This document shows, one piece after another, positions 1 to 8,948 of a stretch of 64,000 bases of DNA. Every line of letters starts with the position of its first letter. The first letter of the stretch is position 1. Where the stretch lies: assembly GCF_018402175.1 (NCBI RefSeq), contig NZ_JAGYJK010000007.1, positions 62,001 to 126,000 on the forward strand. The letters are read 5' to 3'. The notes under the pieces were generated by a model. It was not told the DNA's origin, did no database searches, and saw nothing but the letters and a program-made list of their open reading frames with translations. This DNA comes from Yoonia sp. (GTDB lineage Bacteria > Pseudomonadota > Alphaproteobacteria > Rhodobacterales > Rhodobacteraceae). Both the position numbers and the translations under genes were made by a program.

Positions 1-274
1 GCGCCCATAGAAGCGTGGAAAAAGTCAGCGCCCCCACGATCAGCAAACCGCCCATCGTCGGCGTGCCGGCCTTGGCGAAATGGCCTTCTGGGCCGTCGCT
101 GCGGATCGGCTGGCCCTTGCCCTGCTTGCGCCGCAACACGTTGATCAGCGGCCGCCCGAAGATGAAGCCAAAGACCAGCGCCGTCAGAAAGGCCCCACCG
201 GCACGAAAGGTGATATAGCGAAACAGGTTAAAGACGTCGCCGCCATCCGAAAGTGCCGTCAGCCAGTAAAACAT
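1..274 (-). CDS. mraY: Phospho-N-acetylmuramoyl-pentapeptide-transferase, N-terminal part (window edge)
   Basis: Only the first 91 codons are inside the window; the gene continues beyond base 1. The enzyme moves phospho-MurNAc-pentapeptide from UDP onto undecaprenyl phosphate in the inner membrane, giving lipid I. The reading frame starts at an ATG at 274 ([16 protein letters not shown]) and runs through the conserved [15 protein letters not shown] and [10 protein letters not shown] segments, which are diagnostic of MraY. The first membrane span lies at about residues 24-44. It follows murF by 12 bases in the same orientation, as the dcw cluster order predicts. Identification is secure even though the gene is partial. 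Confidence 0.95.
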   Translation of the reverse strand, partial: MFYWLTALSDGGDVFNLFRYITFRAGGAFLTALVFGFIFGRPLINVLRRKQGKGQPIRSDGPEGHFAKAGTPTMGGLLIVGALTFSTLLWA

Positions 275-286
275 GATGTGGTCCTG

Positions 287-1717
287 TTATTCATCACCGC
301 GGCGATGCCCGAGTTTGCGGATCGCGTCAACGACCAGCGATACCTTGCTGCCTTTTGATCCTTTGACCAGCACAACGTCGCCGCTGTCCACCAGCCGTGT
401 GGCCTGCGCGGCAAGTTCGGCCGCGGTGGCCGCCCATTGCCCGCGTTTGCCCTGCGGCAAGGCGTCCCACAGATGCCGCATCAACGGCCCCGCGCAATGG
501 ATCAGGTCAAGCTGCTGCAGATGGGGGTTCTGCGCCATGGCGGCATGCATCGCGACCTCGTCCGTGCCGAGTTCGAGCATGTCGCCCAGAATGGCGATCT
601 TGCGCCCCTTGACGATCCGCCCCACCCCGTCGCGCGGCTGGCCTGCCGCGATCACCTCGAGCGAGGCGGCCAGCGATGTGGGATTGGCGTTGAACGCATC
701 ATCCATCAGGTCAATCGTTTCGAATTCATTGGCCATATCAATCTGGATGATCTCGCGCGTGCCGCGCCCCGCAGGCGGCACCCAAAGTGCCAGATCAAGC
801 GAAGCGGCGACAGGGTCCGCCCCAAGGGCCGCGACAACCGCCAACACACCCACCGCGTTCAGCCCGAAATGCCGCCCCGGCACTGACAGTTTGAACAGGT
901 AATCATGCCCGGGCGATGTGGCACCGATCACCGTCACATCCTGCGAAATACGCAGATCGCTGATCCGCCAATCGCCTGCGGTTTCACCGAACAGCACGAT
1001 CTGCGCGCCGATATCGCGTGCGTGGTCCTGCATTATCGCCGTTGTCGCAACATCGCCGTTCAGCACCGCGATCCCGCCCGTTTCCAGCCCGTCAACAATC
1101 GTGGCCTTTTCAGCCGCGATCCCCGCAAGGCTTTCGAATGACGCCAGATGCGCCGCCGCCACGGTCGTGACCATCGCCACATGGGGCCGCGCCATGCATG
1201 ACAAAGGCGCGATTTCGCCCGGATTGCTCATCCCGATCTCGATCACGGCGAAATCGGCATCGGCGGGCATCCGCGCCAGCGTCAGCGGCACGCCCCAGTG
1301 GTTGTTATAAGACGCCTCGGCGGCATGGCATTTGCCTTGGCGGCTCAGCACGGTGCGCAGCATTTCCTTGGTCGATGTCTTGCCGACCGATCCGGTGATT
1401 GCCGCGATCCGCGCGGTGCTGCGGGCGCGCGCGGCGATGCCCAGCGCCTCCAGCCCCGCCAGCACGTCAGGGACGACCAGCAAAGGCGCATCGGCTGCGA
1501 CACCTGCGGGGCGGCGGCTGACAAGTGCGGCGGCGGCCCCTTTTTCCAGCGCCATGGCCACGAAATCATGCCCGTCGCGGACATCTGTCAAGGCCACGAA
1601 CAAATCGCCCTTTTGCAAGGTCCGTGTGTCGATCGACACGCCTGTCGCGGTCCAATCGCCATGGGCCACGCCACCCGTGGCAGTGGCTGCATCAACGGCG
1701 GTCCAAAGTGCGGTCAT
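287..1717 (-). CDS. murF: UDP-N-acetylmuramoyl-tripeptide--D-alanyl-D-alanine ligase
   Basis: 476 aa, a normal MurF length. Cytoplasmic Mur ligase that adds D-Ala-D-Ala to UDP-MurNAc-tripeptide using ATP. The N-terminal substrate domain carries VSIDTRTLQKGDLFVAL; the ATP-binding loop TGSVGKTS is at residues 108-115, followed by SYNNHWGVPL and IEIGMSNPGEI, both typical of MurF rather than the other Mur ligases. The C-terminal domain has DDAFNANPTS and LGDMLELG. The start ATG overlaps the murE stop by 4 bases (ATGA), implying translational coupling. mraY follows 12 bases downstream. Confidence 0.97.
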   Translation of the reverse strand: MTALWTAVDAATATGGVAHGDWTATGVSIDTRTLQKGDLFVALTDVRDGHDFVAMALEKGAAAALVSRRPAGVAADAPLLVVPDVLAGLEALGIAARARSTARIAAITGSVGKTSTKEMLRTVLSRQGKCHAAEASYNNHWGVPLTLARMPADADFAVIEIGMSNPGEIAPLSCMARPHVAMVTTVAAAHLASFESLAGIAAEKATIVDGLETGGIAVLNGDVATTAIMQDHARDIGAQIVLFGETAGDWRISDLRISQDVTVIGATSPGHDYLFKLSVPGRHFGLNAVGVLAVVAALGADPVAASLDLALWVPPAGRGTREIIQIDMANEFETIDLMDDAFNANPTSLAASLEVIAAGQPRDGVGRIVKGRKIAILGDMLELGTDEVAMHAAMAQNPHLQQLDLIHCAGPLMRHLWDALPQGKRGQWAATAAELAAQATRLVDSGDVVLVKGSKGSKVSLVVDAIRKLGHRRGDE

Positions 1718-3195
1718 ATCCGCCCCTCCAAGGCTGCGACGGCGACGCTGGCCTGTTCGACATCGTCAAAGGGCATCACCGTATCGCCAATGATCTGCCC
1801 GCTTTCATGGCCCTTGCCCGCGATCAGCAATGCATCGCCCGGTTGCAGCATGTCGATGCCGCGCAGGATCGCCTCGGCGCGGTCGGCGACCTCGGTCAGG
1901 CTGTCGCAGGCTTGCGCACCGGCCAGCACGGCGGCGCGGATGCTGGCGGGGTCTTCGGACCGGGGGTTGTCGTCGGTGACGATCACGCTGTCGGCAAATT
2001 CCGCCGCTGCCGCGCCCATCAGCGGGCGCTTGGTGCTGTCACGGTCGCCGCCAGCGCCGATGATCGCCACGATCCGGCCCATCACATGCGGGCGTAATGC
2101 CTTGAGCGCGGTTTGCACGGCATCGGGCGTATGGGCATAATCGACAAATACTGCCGCCCCGTTGGCGCGGGTCGCGGCCAGTTCCATCCGGCCCCGCACG
2201 GTGCCAAGCTGCGACAAGGCGGCAAAAACATCCAGCGGATCAGCCCCTGCGGCGATCACCAAACCTGCCGCGAGCAGCACGTTTTCCGCCTGAAACCCGC
2301 CGATCAGCGCAAGGCGTGCGTGATGCGGACGGCCCTGCCATGTGAACAAAAGATCCTGCCCTGTCGCATCGAACCGCTGGCCGGTCAGGCGCAGGCGGGC
2401 GTCGTCGCTGCGGCCAACGCCGATCACCTCTTGGCCGCGCTGGGTGCAGATCGCGGCCACCACCGGCCCCTTGGGATCATCGAGATTGATGACAGCCACG
2501 CCATCTTCGGCCAGAACACGGGTGAACAGGCCCATCTTGGCGGCGAAATAGGCCTCGAACGTGTGGTGATAATCCAGATGGTCCTGCGTGAAATTGGTGA
2601 AACCCGCCGCCGCCAGCACCACGCCATCAAGGCGGCGCTGGTCCAGCCCGTGCGATGATGCCTCCATCGCGACATGGGTGACGCCGTGGCCCGCGGCCTC
2701 GGCCAGCACGCGGTGCAGAGTGATCGGTTCGGGGGTCGTATGTTTCAGCGGATAGGCCCAGGCACCTTCGACACCGGTGGTGCCAAGGTTGACGCCCGCA
2801 AGCCCCATTTCTTCCCAGATCTGGCGGCAAAAGCTGGACACCGATGTCTTGCCATTGGTCCCCGTCACGGCCACGACCGTCCCCGGATGCGCCCCGAACC
2901 ACAAAGACGCCGTCTGCGCCAGCGTCTGGCGCGGGTCTTCGGCGACGATCAGGGCGGCGTCGCTGGCGGCCAGCACATCGGCGGCGATCCGCGCACCGGC
3001 AGCATCGGTCAGCACGGCAGCAGCGCCCATGCGCAGCGCATATTGGATAAATTCTGCGCCATGCACCTTTGCCCCGGGCAAGGCGGCAAACAGGCTGCCC
3101 TTGATCACATCGCGGCTGTCAACAGCCAGGGATGTGATGGTCGCATCGCGGCCCTGCGCTGCCGTCAGTCCCAGCGCGGTCAATGTCGTCATCAC
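1714..3195 (-). CDS. murE: UDP-N-acetylmuramoyl-tripeptide synthetase (meso-diaminopimelate adding)
   Basis: 493 aa. Cytoplasmic Mur ligase adding the third amino acid of the peptidoglycan stem. The N-terminal VDSRDVIKGSLFAALPG segment and the P-loop TGTNGKTS (residues 111-118) are conserved. The C-terminal DDNPRSEDP contains the DNPR signature of enzymes that select meso-diaminopimelate, so this cell wall is the usual Gram-negative type. Two adjacent ATG codons open the frame; either could be used. It sits 8 bases after ftsI and overlaps murF by 4 bases, so it is inside the dcw operon. Confidence 0.97.
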   Translation of the reverse strand: MMTTLTALGLTAAQGRDATITSLAVDSRDVIKGSLFAALPGAKVHGAEFIQYALRMGAAAVLTDAAGARIAADVLAASDAALIVAEDPRQTLAQTASLWFGAHPGTVVAVTGTNGKTSVSSFCRQIWEEMGLAGVNLGTTGVEGAWAYPLKHTTPEPITLHRVLAEAAGHGVTHVAMEASSHGLDQRRLDGVVLAAAGFTNFTQDHLDYHHTFEAYFAAKMGLFTRVLAEDGVAVINLDDPKGPVVAAICTQRGQEVIGVGRSDDARLRLTGQRFDATGQDLLFTWQGRPHHARLALIGGFQAENVLLAAGLVIAAGADPLDVFAALSQLGTVRGRMELAATRANGAAVFVDYAHTPDAVQTALKALRPHVMGRIVAIIGAGGDRDSTKRPLMGAAAAEFADSVIVTDDNPRSEDPASIRAAVLAGAQACDSLTEVADRAEAILRGIDMLQPGDALLIAGKGHESGQIIGDTVMPFDDVEQASVAVAALEGRI

Positions 3196-3203
3196 AGGCC
3201 CTC

Positions 3204-4988
3204 TTAGTTCGCGGTCAGTGTTACACTGTCAGGGTCGCCCATGTCCATCTGCGGGCGCAGGCCCAGCAAAGGCGCTGTCCGGCGGATGATTTCAGCGGCG
3301 ACAGGCACGGCGGTCCAGCCTGCGGTGCGGCGCGGTTCGGTGCCGGATGTTTCCACCGGTTCATCCAGCGTGGTGATCAGCACATATTGCGGGTCACTGG
3401 CCGGAAACACGGCTGCAAAGGTCGAAATGACCTTGTCGTCGTAATAGCCACCACCCGCGGCGCGCGGCTTGTCCGCAGTGCCGGTCTTGCCGCCAACGGC
3501 ATAGCCCGCCACGTCGCCCATCGATGCCGTGCCCTCGGTCACTGTTGTGCGCAGCATATCGACGACGGATTGGCTGACCGCGGCGCTGATGACGCGCGGG
3601 CCGGGTTGCGGGTCTGTATTGCGCAGTAGGGTCGGTTCAACCTTGGTGCCGCCGTTGACCATCGCGGCATAGGCCGCCGCCAGATGCAAAGGCGACGACG
3701 ACAGGCCGTGGCCATAGGAAATCGTCATCGTCGAAATTTCGGACCAGTTGCGCGGCAGCAAAGGTGCGCCGGTCGGGGCTTCGATCAACTCGACGGGTGT
3801 TGCCTGCAAAAGCCCAAGCTGGCCAAGGAAATCACGCTGCCTGTCCGCGCCAATCTGCATCGCGATCCGCGCCGTCCCGACATTAGAGGATTTGACGATC
3901 ACATTGGTCACGCTGTTCTGCGGCCCGTAATTGCGGAAATCGCGGATCCGGAAACTCCCCCATGCCAGCGGGCTGGTCGTGTCGATGATGGTATCCGCAG
4001 TCACCAGTCCCAGTTCCATCGCCTGAGCGATGGTGAAGATCTTGAACACCGATCCCAGCTCGTACACGCCCTGCACCGCGCGGTTGAACAAAGGGCTGTC
4101 GGACTGATCGCCGGTGACGGCAACTTGCGGGCGGCTGTTGGGGTCGAAATCGGGCAAGGAGGCCATGGCGATAATCTCGCCCGAATGGATATCCATCAGG
4201 ACGGCCGTGGCCCCCTTGGCATTCATCAGCGCCATGCCGCCCGCCAGCACCCGTTCGGTGGCGGCCTGAATGGACAGGTCGATGGACAGTTGCAGCGGCG
4301 CGCCTTCATTGGCGGGGTCGCGCAGGAAAGGGTCAAACTGGCGTTCAACGCCGGCGACGCCGATCACCTCGGCGCTGGACACGCCTTCGCGGCCATAGCG
4401 CGTGCCACCCAGAATATGCGCGGCCAGCGATCCGTTGGGGTAAAGGCGCATTTCACGCGGGCCGAACAACAGGCCGGGGCTGCCGATGTCATGCACGGCC
4501 TGCATCTGTTCAGGGCTCATCTGGCGGCGCAGCCACAAAAAGCGCCGTTCGCCGGTGAAATCGGCCAGCAACCTGTCGGCATCCATTTCCGGAAAGATCG
4601 CCGCCAGCTGTGCCGCTGTATGCGCGGGGTCGACCATCTGGCGCGGATGCGCATAAAGCGAGAATGTATCAAGGTTTGTCGCCAGCAACCGCCCGTTGCG
4701 GTCCACGATATCGGCGCGCTGGCCGATGATCGGGTTGCCTTCGGCGGCGGCGCGCGGTTCTTCGGGGACTGACGACGCCAGCGTGCCCATCCGCCCGCCG
4801 ATGACGACAAAGGCGCAAAAGAACATCAGCCCCAGCAAAAGCAACCGGCCTTCGGCGCGGCTGCGCGCCTTGTCCTGTGTGGCGGCATGGCGGCGGGCGC
4901 GGTTTTCCGCCTCGATCATATCGGGGTTTTCGCCCGTCTCGCGGGCCTTGAGAATACGGGCCAGGGGCCGCAGCGGCGTGCGCATCAC
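3204..4988 (-). CDS. ftsI: Septal peptidoglycan transpeptidase (penicillin-binding protein 3)
   Basis: 594 aa class B PBP that cross-links septal peptidoglycan as part of the divisome. A cytoplasmic tail of about 47 residues rich in Arg is followed by one transmembrane span (about 48-66). The periplasmic pedestal domain contains GQRADIVDRNGRLLA, and the transpeptidase domain has SVFK (nucleophile S313, K316), SSN (367-369) and GGKTGTAD near residue 495. All three penicillin-binding motifs are intact. The start ATG overlaps the ftsL stop (ATGA). The neighbours ftsL and murE identify it as FtsI and not another class B PBP. Confidence 0.96.
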   Translation of the reverse strand: MMRTPLRPLARILKARETGENPDMIEAENRARRHAATQDKARSRAEGRLLLLGLMFFCAFVVIGGRMGTLASSVPEEPRAAAEGNPIIGQRADIVDRNGRLLATNLDTFSLYAHPRQMVDPAHTAAQLAAIFPEMDADRLLADFTGERRFLWLRRQMSPEQMQAVHDIGSPGLLFGPREMRLYPNGSLAAHILGGTRYGREGVSSAEVIGVAGVERQFDPFLRDPANEGAPLQLSIDLSIQAATERVLAGGMALMNAKGATAVLMDIHSGEIIAMASLPDFDPNSRPQVAVTGDQSDSPLFNRAVQGVYELGSVFKIFTIAQAMELGLVTADTIIDTTSPLAWGSFRIRDFRNYGPQNSVTNVIVKSSNVGTARIAMQIGADRQRDFLGQLGLLQATPVELIEAPTGAPLLPRNWSEISTMTISYGHGLSSSPLHLAAAYAAMVNGGTKVEPTLLRNTDPQPGPRVISAAVSQSVVDMLRTTVTEGTASMGDVAGYAVGGKTGTADKPRAAGGGYYDDKVISTFAAVFPASDPQYVLITTLDEPVETSGTEPRRTAGWTAVPVAAEIIRRTAPLLGLRPQMDMGDPDSVTLTAN

Positions 4989-5344
4989 AAAGGCTCCTCG
5001 CCTAGGTCAAGCGTGTCATTGGATATTTCAATCGGGTCGGTGATCGGCAGGATCGGCGGGATCGGATAGATGATCTGGTCCACCTGTCCAAACGCCTCTG
5101 GCTGCAAGGACAACAGGCCCAGCCGGTCGAAATTCAGATCCGCCAGATCCGCCAGCCGGTCAGGCCGGTTCAGATAGGCCCATTCCGCGCGCAGCATCTG
5201 CAACCGGTCATGCGCAGCACCAATGTCGCTGTAAAGCCCACGCACCTCGCGCAGGGCGGACTGCGTCGTATAGTTTTCCTGATAGGCCCAGAATGCCGAA
5301 GCAATGACCGCCATTGCCGCGAAAACATACAAAAACCCCCGCAT
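4985..5344 (-). CDS. ftsL: Cell division protein FtsL
   Basis: 119 aa bitopic membrane protein. A short cytoplasmic start is followed by a hydrophobic span (about residues 3-20, FLYVFAAMAVIASAFWAY) and a predicted coiled-coil stretch (about 28-60, containing LREVRGLY and DRLQMLRAEWAYL) as in FtsL/DivIC proteins. Sequence conservation in this family is low, so the assignment rests on size, topology and position between rsmH and ftsI. It shares one base with rsmH (stop/start TGATG) and overlaps ftsI by 4 bases. The acidic, proline-rich C-terminal tail is typical of alphaproteobacterial FtsL. Confidence 0.88.
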   Translation of the reverse strand: MRGFLYVFAAMAVIASAFWAYQENYTTQSALREVRGLYSDIGAAHDRLQMLRAEWAYLNRPDRLADLADLNFDRLGLLSLQPEAFGQVDQIIYPIPPILPITDPIEISNDTLDLGEEPL

Positions 5345-6324
5345 CAGCGCCCCCCCTTCTTGCGCATCATCGGCATGCCCAGATCAGCCGGATCAAGGCT
5401 TTGTGCCGGTGCATCAGTGCGGATCGCCACCCGCAGCTTGGCAGACCGCGACCGGGGATTTTCAGCCAGCTCCTGATCATCCGGCCCGATCGCCTTGCGT
5501 TTGTCGATCCGAAAGGCGGGGGTCACCTGCGTGGTTTCCGGCGCATAGCGGTTGGCATTGGCATTGTTGCCCGAACGTGCCTGCAAGAACCGCTTGGCCA
5601 TCCGGTCCTCGACCGAATGAAAGGTCACGACGGCCAGTTGCCCGCCCGGTTTGAGCGCACGTTCGGCGGCCATCAGCCCCATCGCCAGTTCGCCATATTC
5701 ATTGTTCACCGCGATCCGCAGCGCCTGAAAAGTGCGGGTAGCAGGATGCGACTGGTTGGGCTTGGCGCGGGGCAGGCAGCTTTCGACGATTTTCGCCAGC
5801 TGGCCCGTGGTGGTCAGCGGGCGGGCGGCGACAATCGCCTTGGCGATGCGGCGCGAGGCGCGTTCTTCGCCGTAAAGATAGATGATATCGGCCAGTTCGG
5901 CCTCGTCCGCGTCATTGCACAGATCAGCCGCCGACAGGCCCGATTGCGACATGCGCATGTCCAGCGGCCCGTCGCGCATGAAAGAAAAGCCGCGTTCGGC
6001 CAGATCAAGCTGCATCGAGCTGACACCAAGGTCCAGCACAACGCCGTCCAGATCCTGCGCATAGGTATCTAGCTGGGAAAACACGCCTTCCTGCATCACG
6101 ATCCGGTCACCATAATCGGCGACCCAACCGGCGGCCATCTGGAACGCCAGCGGATCACGGTCCACCGCGATCACCTTGTCCGCGCCTGCGGCCAAGAGCG
6201 CACGGGTATAGCCGCCATTGCCGAATGTACCATCCAGCCAGACCCCCGTCACGGGGCCGACAGCGGCGATCAACGGCCGGATCAGGACAGGTATATGCGG
6301 GGTTTGATCTGCGGCAGCGGACAT
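5344..6324 (-). CDS. rsmH: 16S rRNA (cytosine(1402)-N(4))-methyltransferase
   Basis: 326 aa. S-adenosylmethionine-dependent methyltransferase that modifies C1402 in the ribosomal P site. Visible motifs are [13 protein letters not shown] at the N-terminus, the SAM-binding [24 protein letters not shown], and the C-terminal [15 protein letters not shown], all diagnostic of RsmH (MraW). It is the second gene of the dcw operon, starting 7 bases after mraZ and ending on the first base of ftsL. Confidence 0.97.
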   Translation of the reverse strand: MSAAADQTPHIPVLIRPLIAAVGPVTGVWLDGTFGNGGYTRALLAAGADKVIAVDRDPLAFQMAAGWVADYGDRIVMQEGVFSQLDTYAQDLDGVVLDLGVSSMQLDLAERGFSFMRDGPLDMRMSQSGLSAADLCNDADEAELADIIYLYGEERASRRIAKAIVAARPLTTTGQLAKIVESCLPRAKPNQSHPATRTFQALRIAVNNEYGELAMGLMAAERALKPGGQLAVVTFHSVEDRMAKRFLQARSGNNANANRYAPETTQVTPAFRIDKRKAIGPDDQELAENPRSRSAKLRVAIRTDAPAQSLDPADLGMPMMRKKGGR

Positions 6325-6331
6325 GGCGGGC

Positions 6332-6826
6332 CTATCCGTCCAGCAGGATCAGCGGGTCATAGCCGTCGGGCTTGTCCGCAAGATAGGCTGTCAGCGTGCT
6401 GGACACGTCACTGTCATAGCGGTCAGCCTTCCAGATCTCGAAATGGTCGCCAAGGCCGCTGAAGGTCAATTCACCATCGGTGATGCCCAGTTTCTGGCGC
6501 TGCTTAATCGGCATGACGGTGCGGCCGTCCTTATCCACATCCAGACGGATCGACTGGCCGATGATCAGGCGCGACAGGATCTGCTTGCGCTCGGACCCGC
6601 GCGGCAGTGCGTTGATCTGGTCCACGACCTTGGCGAATTCGGCGACGGTATAGCCGTGCAGCTGGTTTTTCAGATGCTCGCCATACAAAAGATACATGCG
6701 CGGGGTGCGGTCGGGGGTCCATTCGGGGTCACCGGATTCCAGCACACGACGAAAATCTGCCGGGATCGACATGCGCCCCTTGCCGTCCACCTTTTGGGTG
6801 TGTTCGCCGGTAAAACTCAGATCCAC
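6332..6826 (-). CDS. mraZ: Transcriptional regulator MraZ
   Basis: 164 aa. Homolog of the AbrB-fold DNA-binding protein that in other bacteria binds upstream of its own operon and tunes dcw expression. The N-terminal block [22 protein letters not shown] and a second internal copy ([20 protein letters not shown]) are the two SpoVT/AbrB-like MraZ domains. It is the first gene of the division and cell-wall operon and is preceded by an unusually long leader with an internal terminator (see the UpsM-like entry). I did not find the regularly spaced TGGG boxes known from enterobacterial mraZ promoters. Confidence 0.95.
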   Translation of the reverse strand: MDLSFTGEHTQKVDGKGRMSIPADFRRVLESGDPEWTPDRTPRMYLLYGEHLKNQLHGYTVAEFAKVVDQINALPRGSERKQILSRLIIGQSIRLDVDKDGRTVMPIKQRQKLGITDGELTFSGLGDHFEIWKADRYDSDVSSTLTAYLADKPDGYDPLILLDG

Positions 6827-6867
6827 TGCCCTCTGCCTTCACTGTCCGCCGGACGCTGGTTCCGGAT

Positions 6868-7078
6868 GTGAAAACGGCGGATTGTGCTGCTGCCACTGCA
6901 CAATCCGCCGCCCTCGTCCCATCGCTGGGAAAGTCCGACTGCGCGTGCCACCTGGGGGGATGTCTGCTCGCTCACGCGCCGGATCGTTTTTGAAGTGATG
7001 CCGAAGCCTGTATGAAACCTGCTTATGCCGGTTGGGGTTCTTGATTTGCCCCTTTGAAGTCGTGTCCGTCATCACCGT
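6868..7078 (-). ncRNA. upsM: UpsM-like small RNA / long dcw operon leader
   Basis: In Rhodobacter sphaeroides, mraZ is preceded by a 5' leader of about 270 nt whose early termination yields the sRNA UpsM of about 200 nt; the arrangement is reported as specific to Rhodobacteraceae. Here the same layout is visible on the minus strand. A possible -35 (TTGATC, 7113-7108) and -10 (CAGAAG, 7090-7085) with 17-base spacing would start transcription near 7078. An intrinsic terminator follows at 6910-6871, giving an RNA of roughly 210 nt and a full mraZ leader of roughly 250 nt. The assignment is by architecture, not by sequence alignment; the 5' end is inferred. Confidence 0.7.
6871..6910 (-). terminator. 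Intrinsic terminator/attenuator inside the mraZ leader
   Basis: A perfect 13-bp inverted repeat, arms 6898-6910 and 6875-6887 (CGGCGGATTGTGC type), encloses a 10-nt loop and is followed on the minus strand by TTTT (6874-6871). It lies 45 bases before the mraZ start. On the plus strand there is no T-run, so it acts on dcw transcription. It would end the UpsM-like RNA and gate read-through into mraZ. Confidence 0.85.
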
Positions 7079-7084
7079 GCAACA

Positions 7085-7113
7085 CTTCTGCCATCGCGCG
7101 AAGCAGTGATCAA
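7085..7113 (-). promoter_or_regulatory. Possible promoter of the UpsM/dcw transcript
   Basis: TTGATC at 7113-7108 and CAGAAG at 7090-7085, 17 bases apart, on the minus strand. The -35 is a fair sigma-70 match and the -10 is poor, which is common in this family. The main support is that the implied start gives an RNA close in length to known UpsM. Confidence 0.4.
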
Positions 7114-7389
7114 GGATTTTTTGGGATTTCATGGAACTTGATGGGCAAAGCACGACAATCCAAGCGAATGATTTTGCCACGTTTCGGACTGGTTATGCGC
7201 ATATGTTGCGGACAGCGTGGAACGACACACTATATAAAGGAATGCTGGGGGTTTTATGCCTGATGCAGAAAAACCGCGGTTCTGCCACCTTTGGCATCGG
7301 TTTTTCAGATCATTTCCCGCCTTCATTCGCAAGAATCGCAGAAAAATGATTCGGATGCGTGATTGATTCCATGAATTCCCGACGATGCG
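7114..7389. other. Intergenic stretch between UpsM promoter and GNAT gene
   Basis: This 276-base stretch is noticeably richer in A+T than its surroundings. I see no credible coding frame. It holds a terminator-like hairpin (7269-7305) and a TATATAAAGG-containing patch around 7231-7240 that could be part of a promoter, but no partner -35 is convincing. Confidence 0.5.
7269..7305 (-). terminator. Likely terminator of the mrp-GNAT operon
   Basis: Outer arms AAAAACCG (7269-7276) and CGGTTTTT (7298-7305) flank an inner TGCCA/TGGCA hairpin with loop CCTT. On the minus strand the stem ends in a run of T. It lies about 85 bases after the GNAT stop codon, in the right place to end that operon. Confidence 0.55.
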
Positions 7390-7878
7390 TCAGGTCAGGC
7401 GCTTGTGCATCACATACGCCGCGACAAACCCCTGTTCGGGGTGCCGGAACGCATCGGGGATGGTGCCGATGGTGGCAAAGCCCAGCCGGTGCCACAACCG
7501 GACAGCACCCGCATTGCTGGCCAGCACGAAATTAAACTGCATCGCCAGATAGCCCATCGCGCGCGCCTGATCCTGACTGTGCAGGCACATCTGCGCCGCC
7601 AGACCCTGCCCGCGCGCCGCAGGGGCGACGATATAGCCGCAGTTGCAGATATGCGCGCCACCGCCCGGCTGGTTGGTGCGGAGGTAATAGGTGCCGACGA
7701 CACCATCATCCAGCAAAGCCACATAGGTCGCGGCGGGCTGTTGCATCCAATAGGCGAAAGCGGCGTCGCGGCTGATTGCAGGATCAACGGCATAGGTCGT
7801 GCCTGCGCGAAACACATCACGCAGGATCGGCCAAAGCGCGTCAAAATCCGCCTCGACCGCCCGCCGGATCGTGATCAC
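7390..7878 (-). CDS. GNAT family N-acetyltransferase
   Basis: 162 aa with a full Gcn5-related acetyltransferase fold. The acetyl-CoA binding motif A is seen as [13 protein letters not shown] (pattern RGxGxA), preceded by the beta-4 strand ICNCGYIV; motif B is [15 protein letters not shown]. Such proteins acetylate amines from acetyl-CoA; the substrate cannot be read from sequence. The start is GTG (7878) because it overlaps the stop of mrp in a GTGA arrangement, indicating coupled translation with that gene. No functional link to Fe-S work is known; co-transcription is the only hint. Confidence 0.88.
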   Translation of the reverse strand: MITIRRAVEADFDALWPILRDVFRAGTTYAVDPAISRDAAFAYWMQQPAATYVALLDDGVVGTYYLRTNQPGGGAHICNCGYIVAPAARGQGLAAQMCLHSQDQARAMGYLAMQFNFVLASNAGAVRLWHRLGFATIGTIPDAFRHPEQGFVAAYVMHKRLT

Positions 7879-8948
7879 GCCATGCCGCCCGCGATCAGCC
7901 GGCGCGCGATGGTGGCATAGGCCTCGGCCATCGGTGACGATCCTGCCGCAATCGGCGTGCCGGCATCGCCCGCCAGCCGCGTGTCAAGGTCGATGGGCAA
8001 GGCCCCCAGAAACGGCACGCCGATCTTGTCAGCCTCGGCCGCCACGCCGCCATGGCCAAAGATATGCGCCTCGTGGCCACAGCTGGGGCAGATATAGGTG
8101 GACATATTTTCGATCAGGCCCAGAATCGGCGTGTTCAGCGTGTTGAACATATCCAGTGCCTTGCGCGCATCCAGCAGCGCCACATCCTGCGGCGTGCTGA
8201 CCACGATGGCGCCGGTCAGTTCGGTTTTCTGGCACAGCGTCAATTGCACATCACCGGTGCCGGGCGGCAGATCGACCAGCAGCACGTCCAACTCGCCCCA
8301 AGCCACCTGCCCCAGCATCTGTTGGAGCGCCCCCATCAGCATCGGGCCGCGCCAGACGACCGCCTTGTCGGGGTCCATCATCAGGCCGATGGACATCATC
8401 GTGACACCATGCGCCTGCAGCGGGATGATCGTCTTGCCATCGGGACTGCCCGGGCGTTTGTTCACGCCCATCATGCGCGGCTGGCTGGGGCCATAGATAT
8501 CGGCATCCAGCAGACCGACCCGCCGCCCCTGCCGCGCCAGCGCCACGGCAAGGTTGGACGACACGGTGGATTTGCCCACCCCGCCCTTGCCCGACCCGAT
8601 GGCCAGAATGCGGTCCACGCCGCTAACCTTGGCGGGGCCGGCCTGCGGGGTCGGATGGCGACCAATCTTGATCTGGGGCGGCTCGGCCGGTTTGGGCGCA
8701 GGACCATGCGCCGTCAAGATGGCGGTGACGCTGTCAACACCGGGCAAGGCCAGCACGACCTGTTCGGCCGCGCGGCGCACGCCATCCAGACGGGTGGCTT
8801 CGGCGGGCGTTTCGGCTTCGATCACGAAACTGACCTTGCCTGCGTCGATGGTCAGCGCGCGGATCATGTCGCGCCCCACGATATCACCGCCATCCGGCAG
8901 CGTGATCCGGCCAAGGGCGGTCATGATGATTTCTCGGGTTACGGCCAT
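7875..8948 (-). CDS. apbC: Mrp/NBP35-family Fe-S cluster carrier ATPase
   Basis: 357 aa. P-loop NTPase of the Mrp/ApbC family that binds and transfers iron-sulfur clusters in the cytoplasm. An N-terminal MIP18-like (DUF59) domain occupies about residues 1-80. The ATPase domain has the deviant Walker [12 protein letters not shown] (118-128), the switch [14 protein letters not shown] and [13 protein letters not shown]. The conserved CPSCG carries the cluster-binding CxxC. All key residues are present. It overlaps the GNAT gene by 4 bases. 'mrp' is an equally used symbol. Confidence 0.95.
   Translation of the reverse strand: MAVTREIIMTALGRITLPDGGDIVGRDMIRALTIDAGKVSFVIEAETPAEATRLDGVRRAAEQVVLALPGVDSVTAILTAHGPAPKPAEPPQIKIGRHPTPQAGPAKVSGVDRILAIGSGKGGVGKSTVSSNLAVALARQGRRVGLLDADIYGPSQPRMMGVNKRPGSPDGKTIIPLQAHGVTMMSIGLMMDPDKAVVWRGPMLMGALQQMLGQVAWGELDVLLVDLPPGTGDVQLTLCQKTELTGAIVVSTPQDVALLDARKALDMFNTLNTPILGLIENMSTYICPSCGHEAHIFGHGGVAAEADKIGVPFLGALPIDLDTRLAGDAGTPIAAGSSPMAEAYATIARRLIAGGMA

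Noticed and set aside
6827-7080. RNase P RNA (rnpB) upstream of mraZ
   Set aside because: GGGAAAGTCCGACTGC on the plus strand recalls the rnpB GGAAAGTCCGGGCT block, but the remaining conserved segments of RNase P RNA are missing and the region is too short.
6827-7113. MraZ-binding TGGG repeat boxes
   Set aside because: Isolated TGGGA and GGGG elements occur but not with the regular 10-base periodicity known for MraZ operators.
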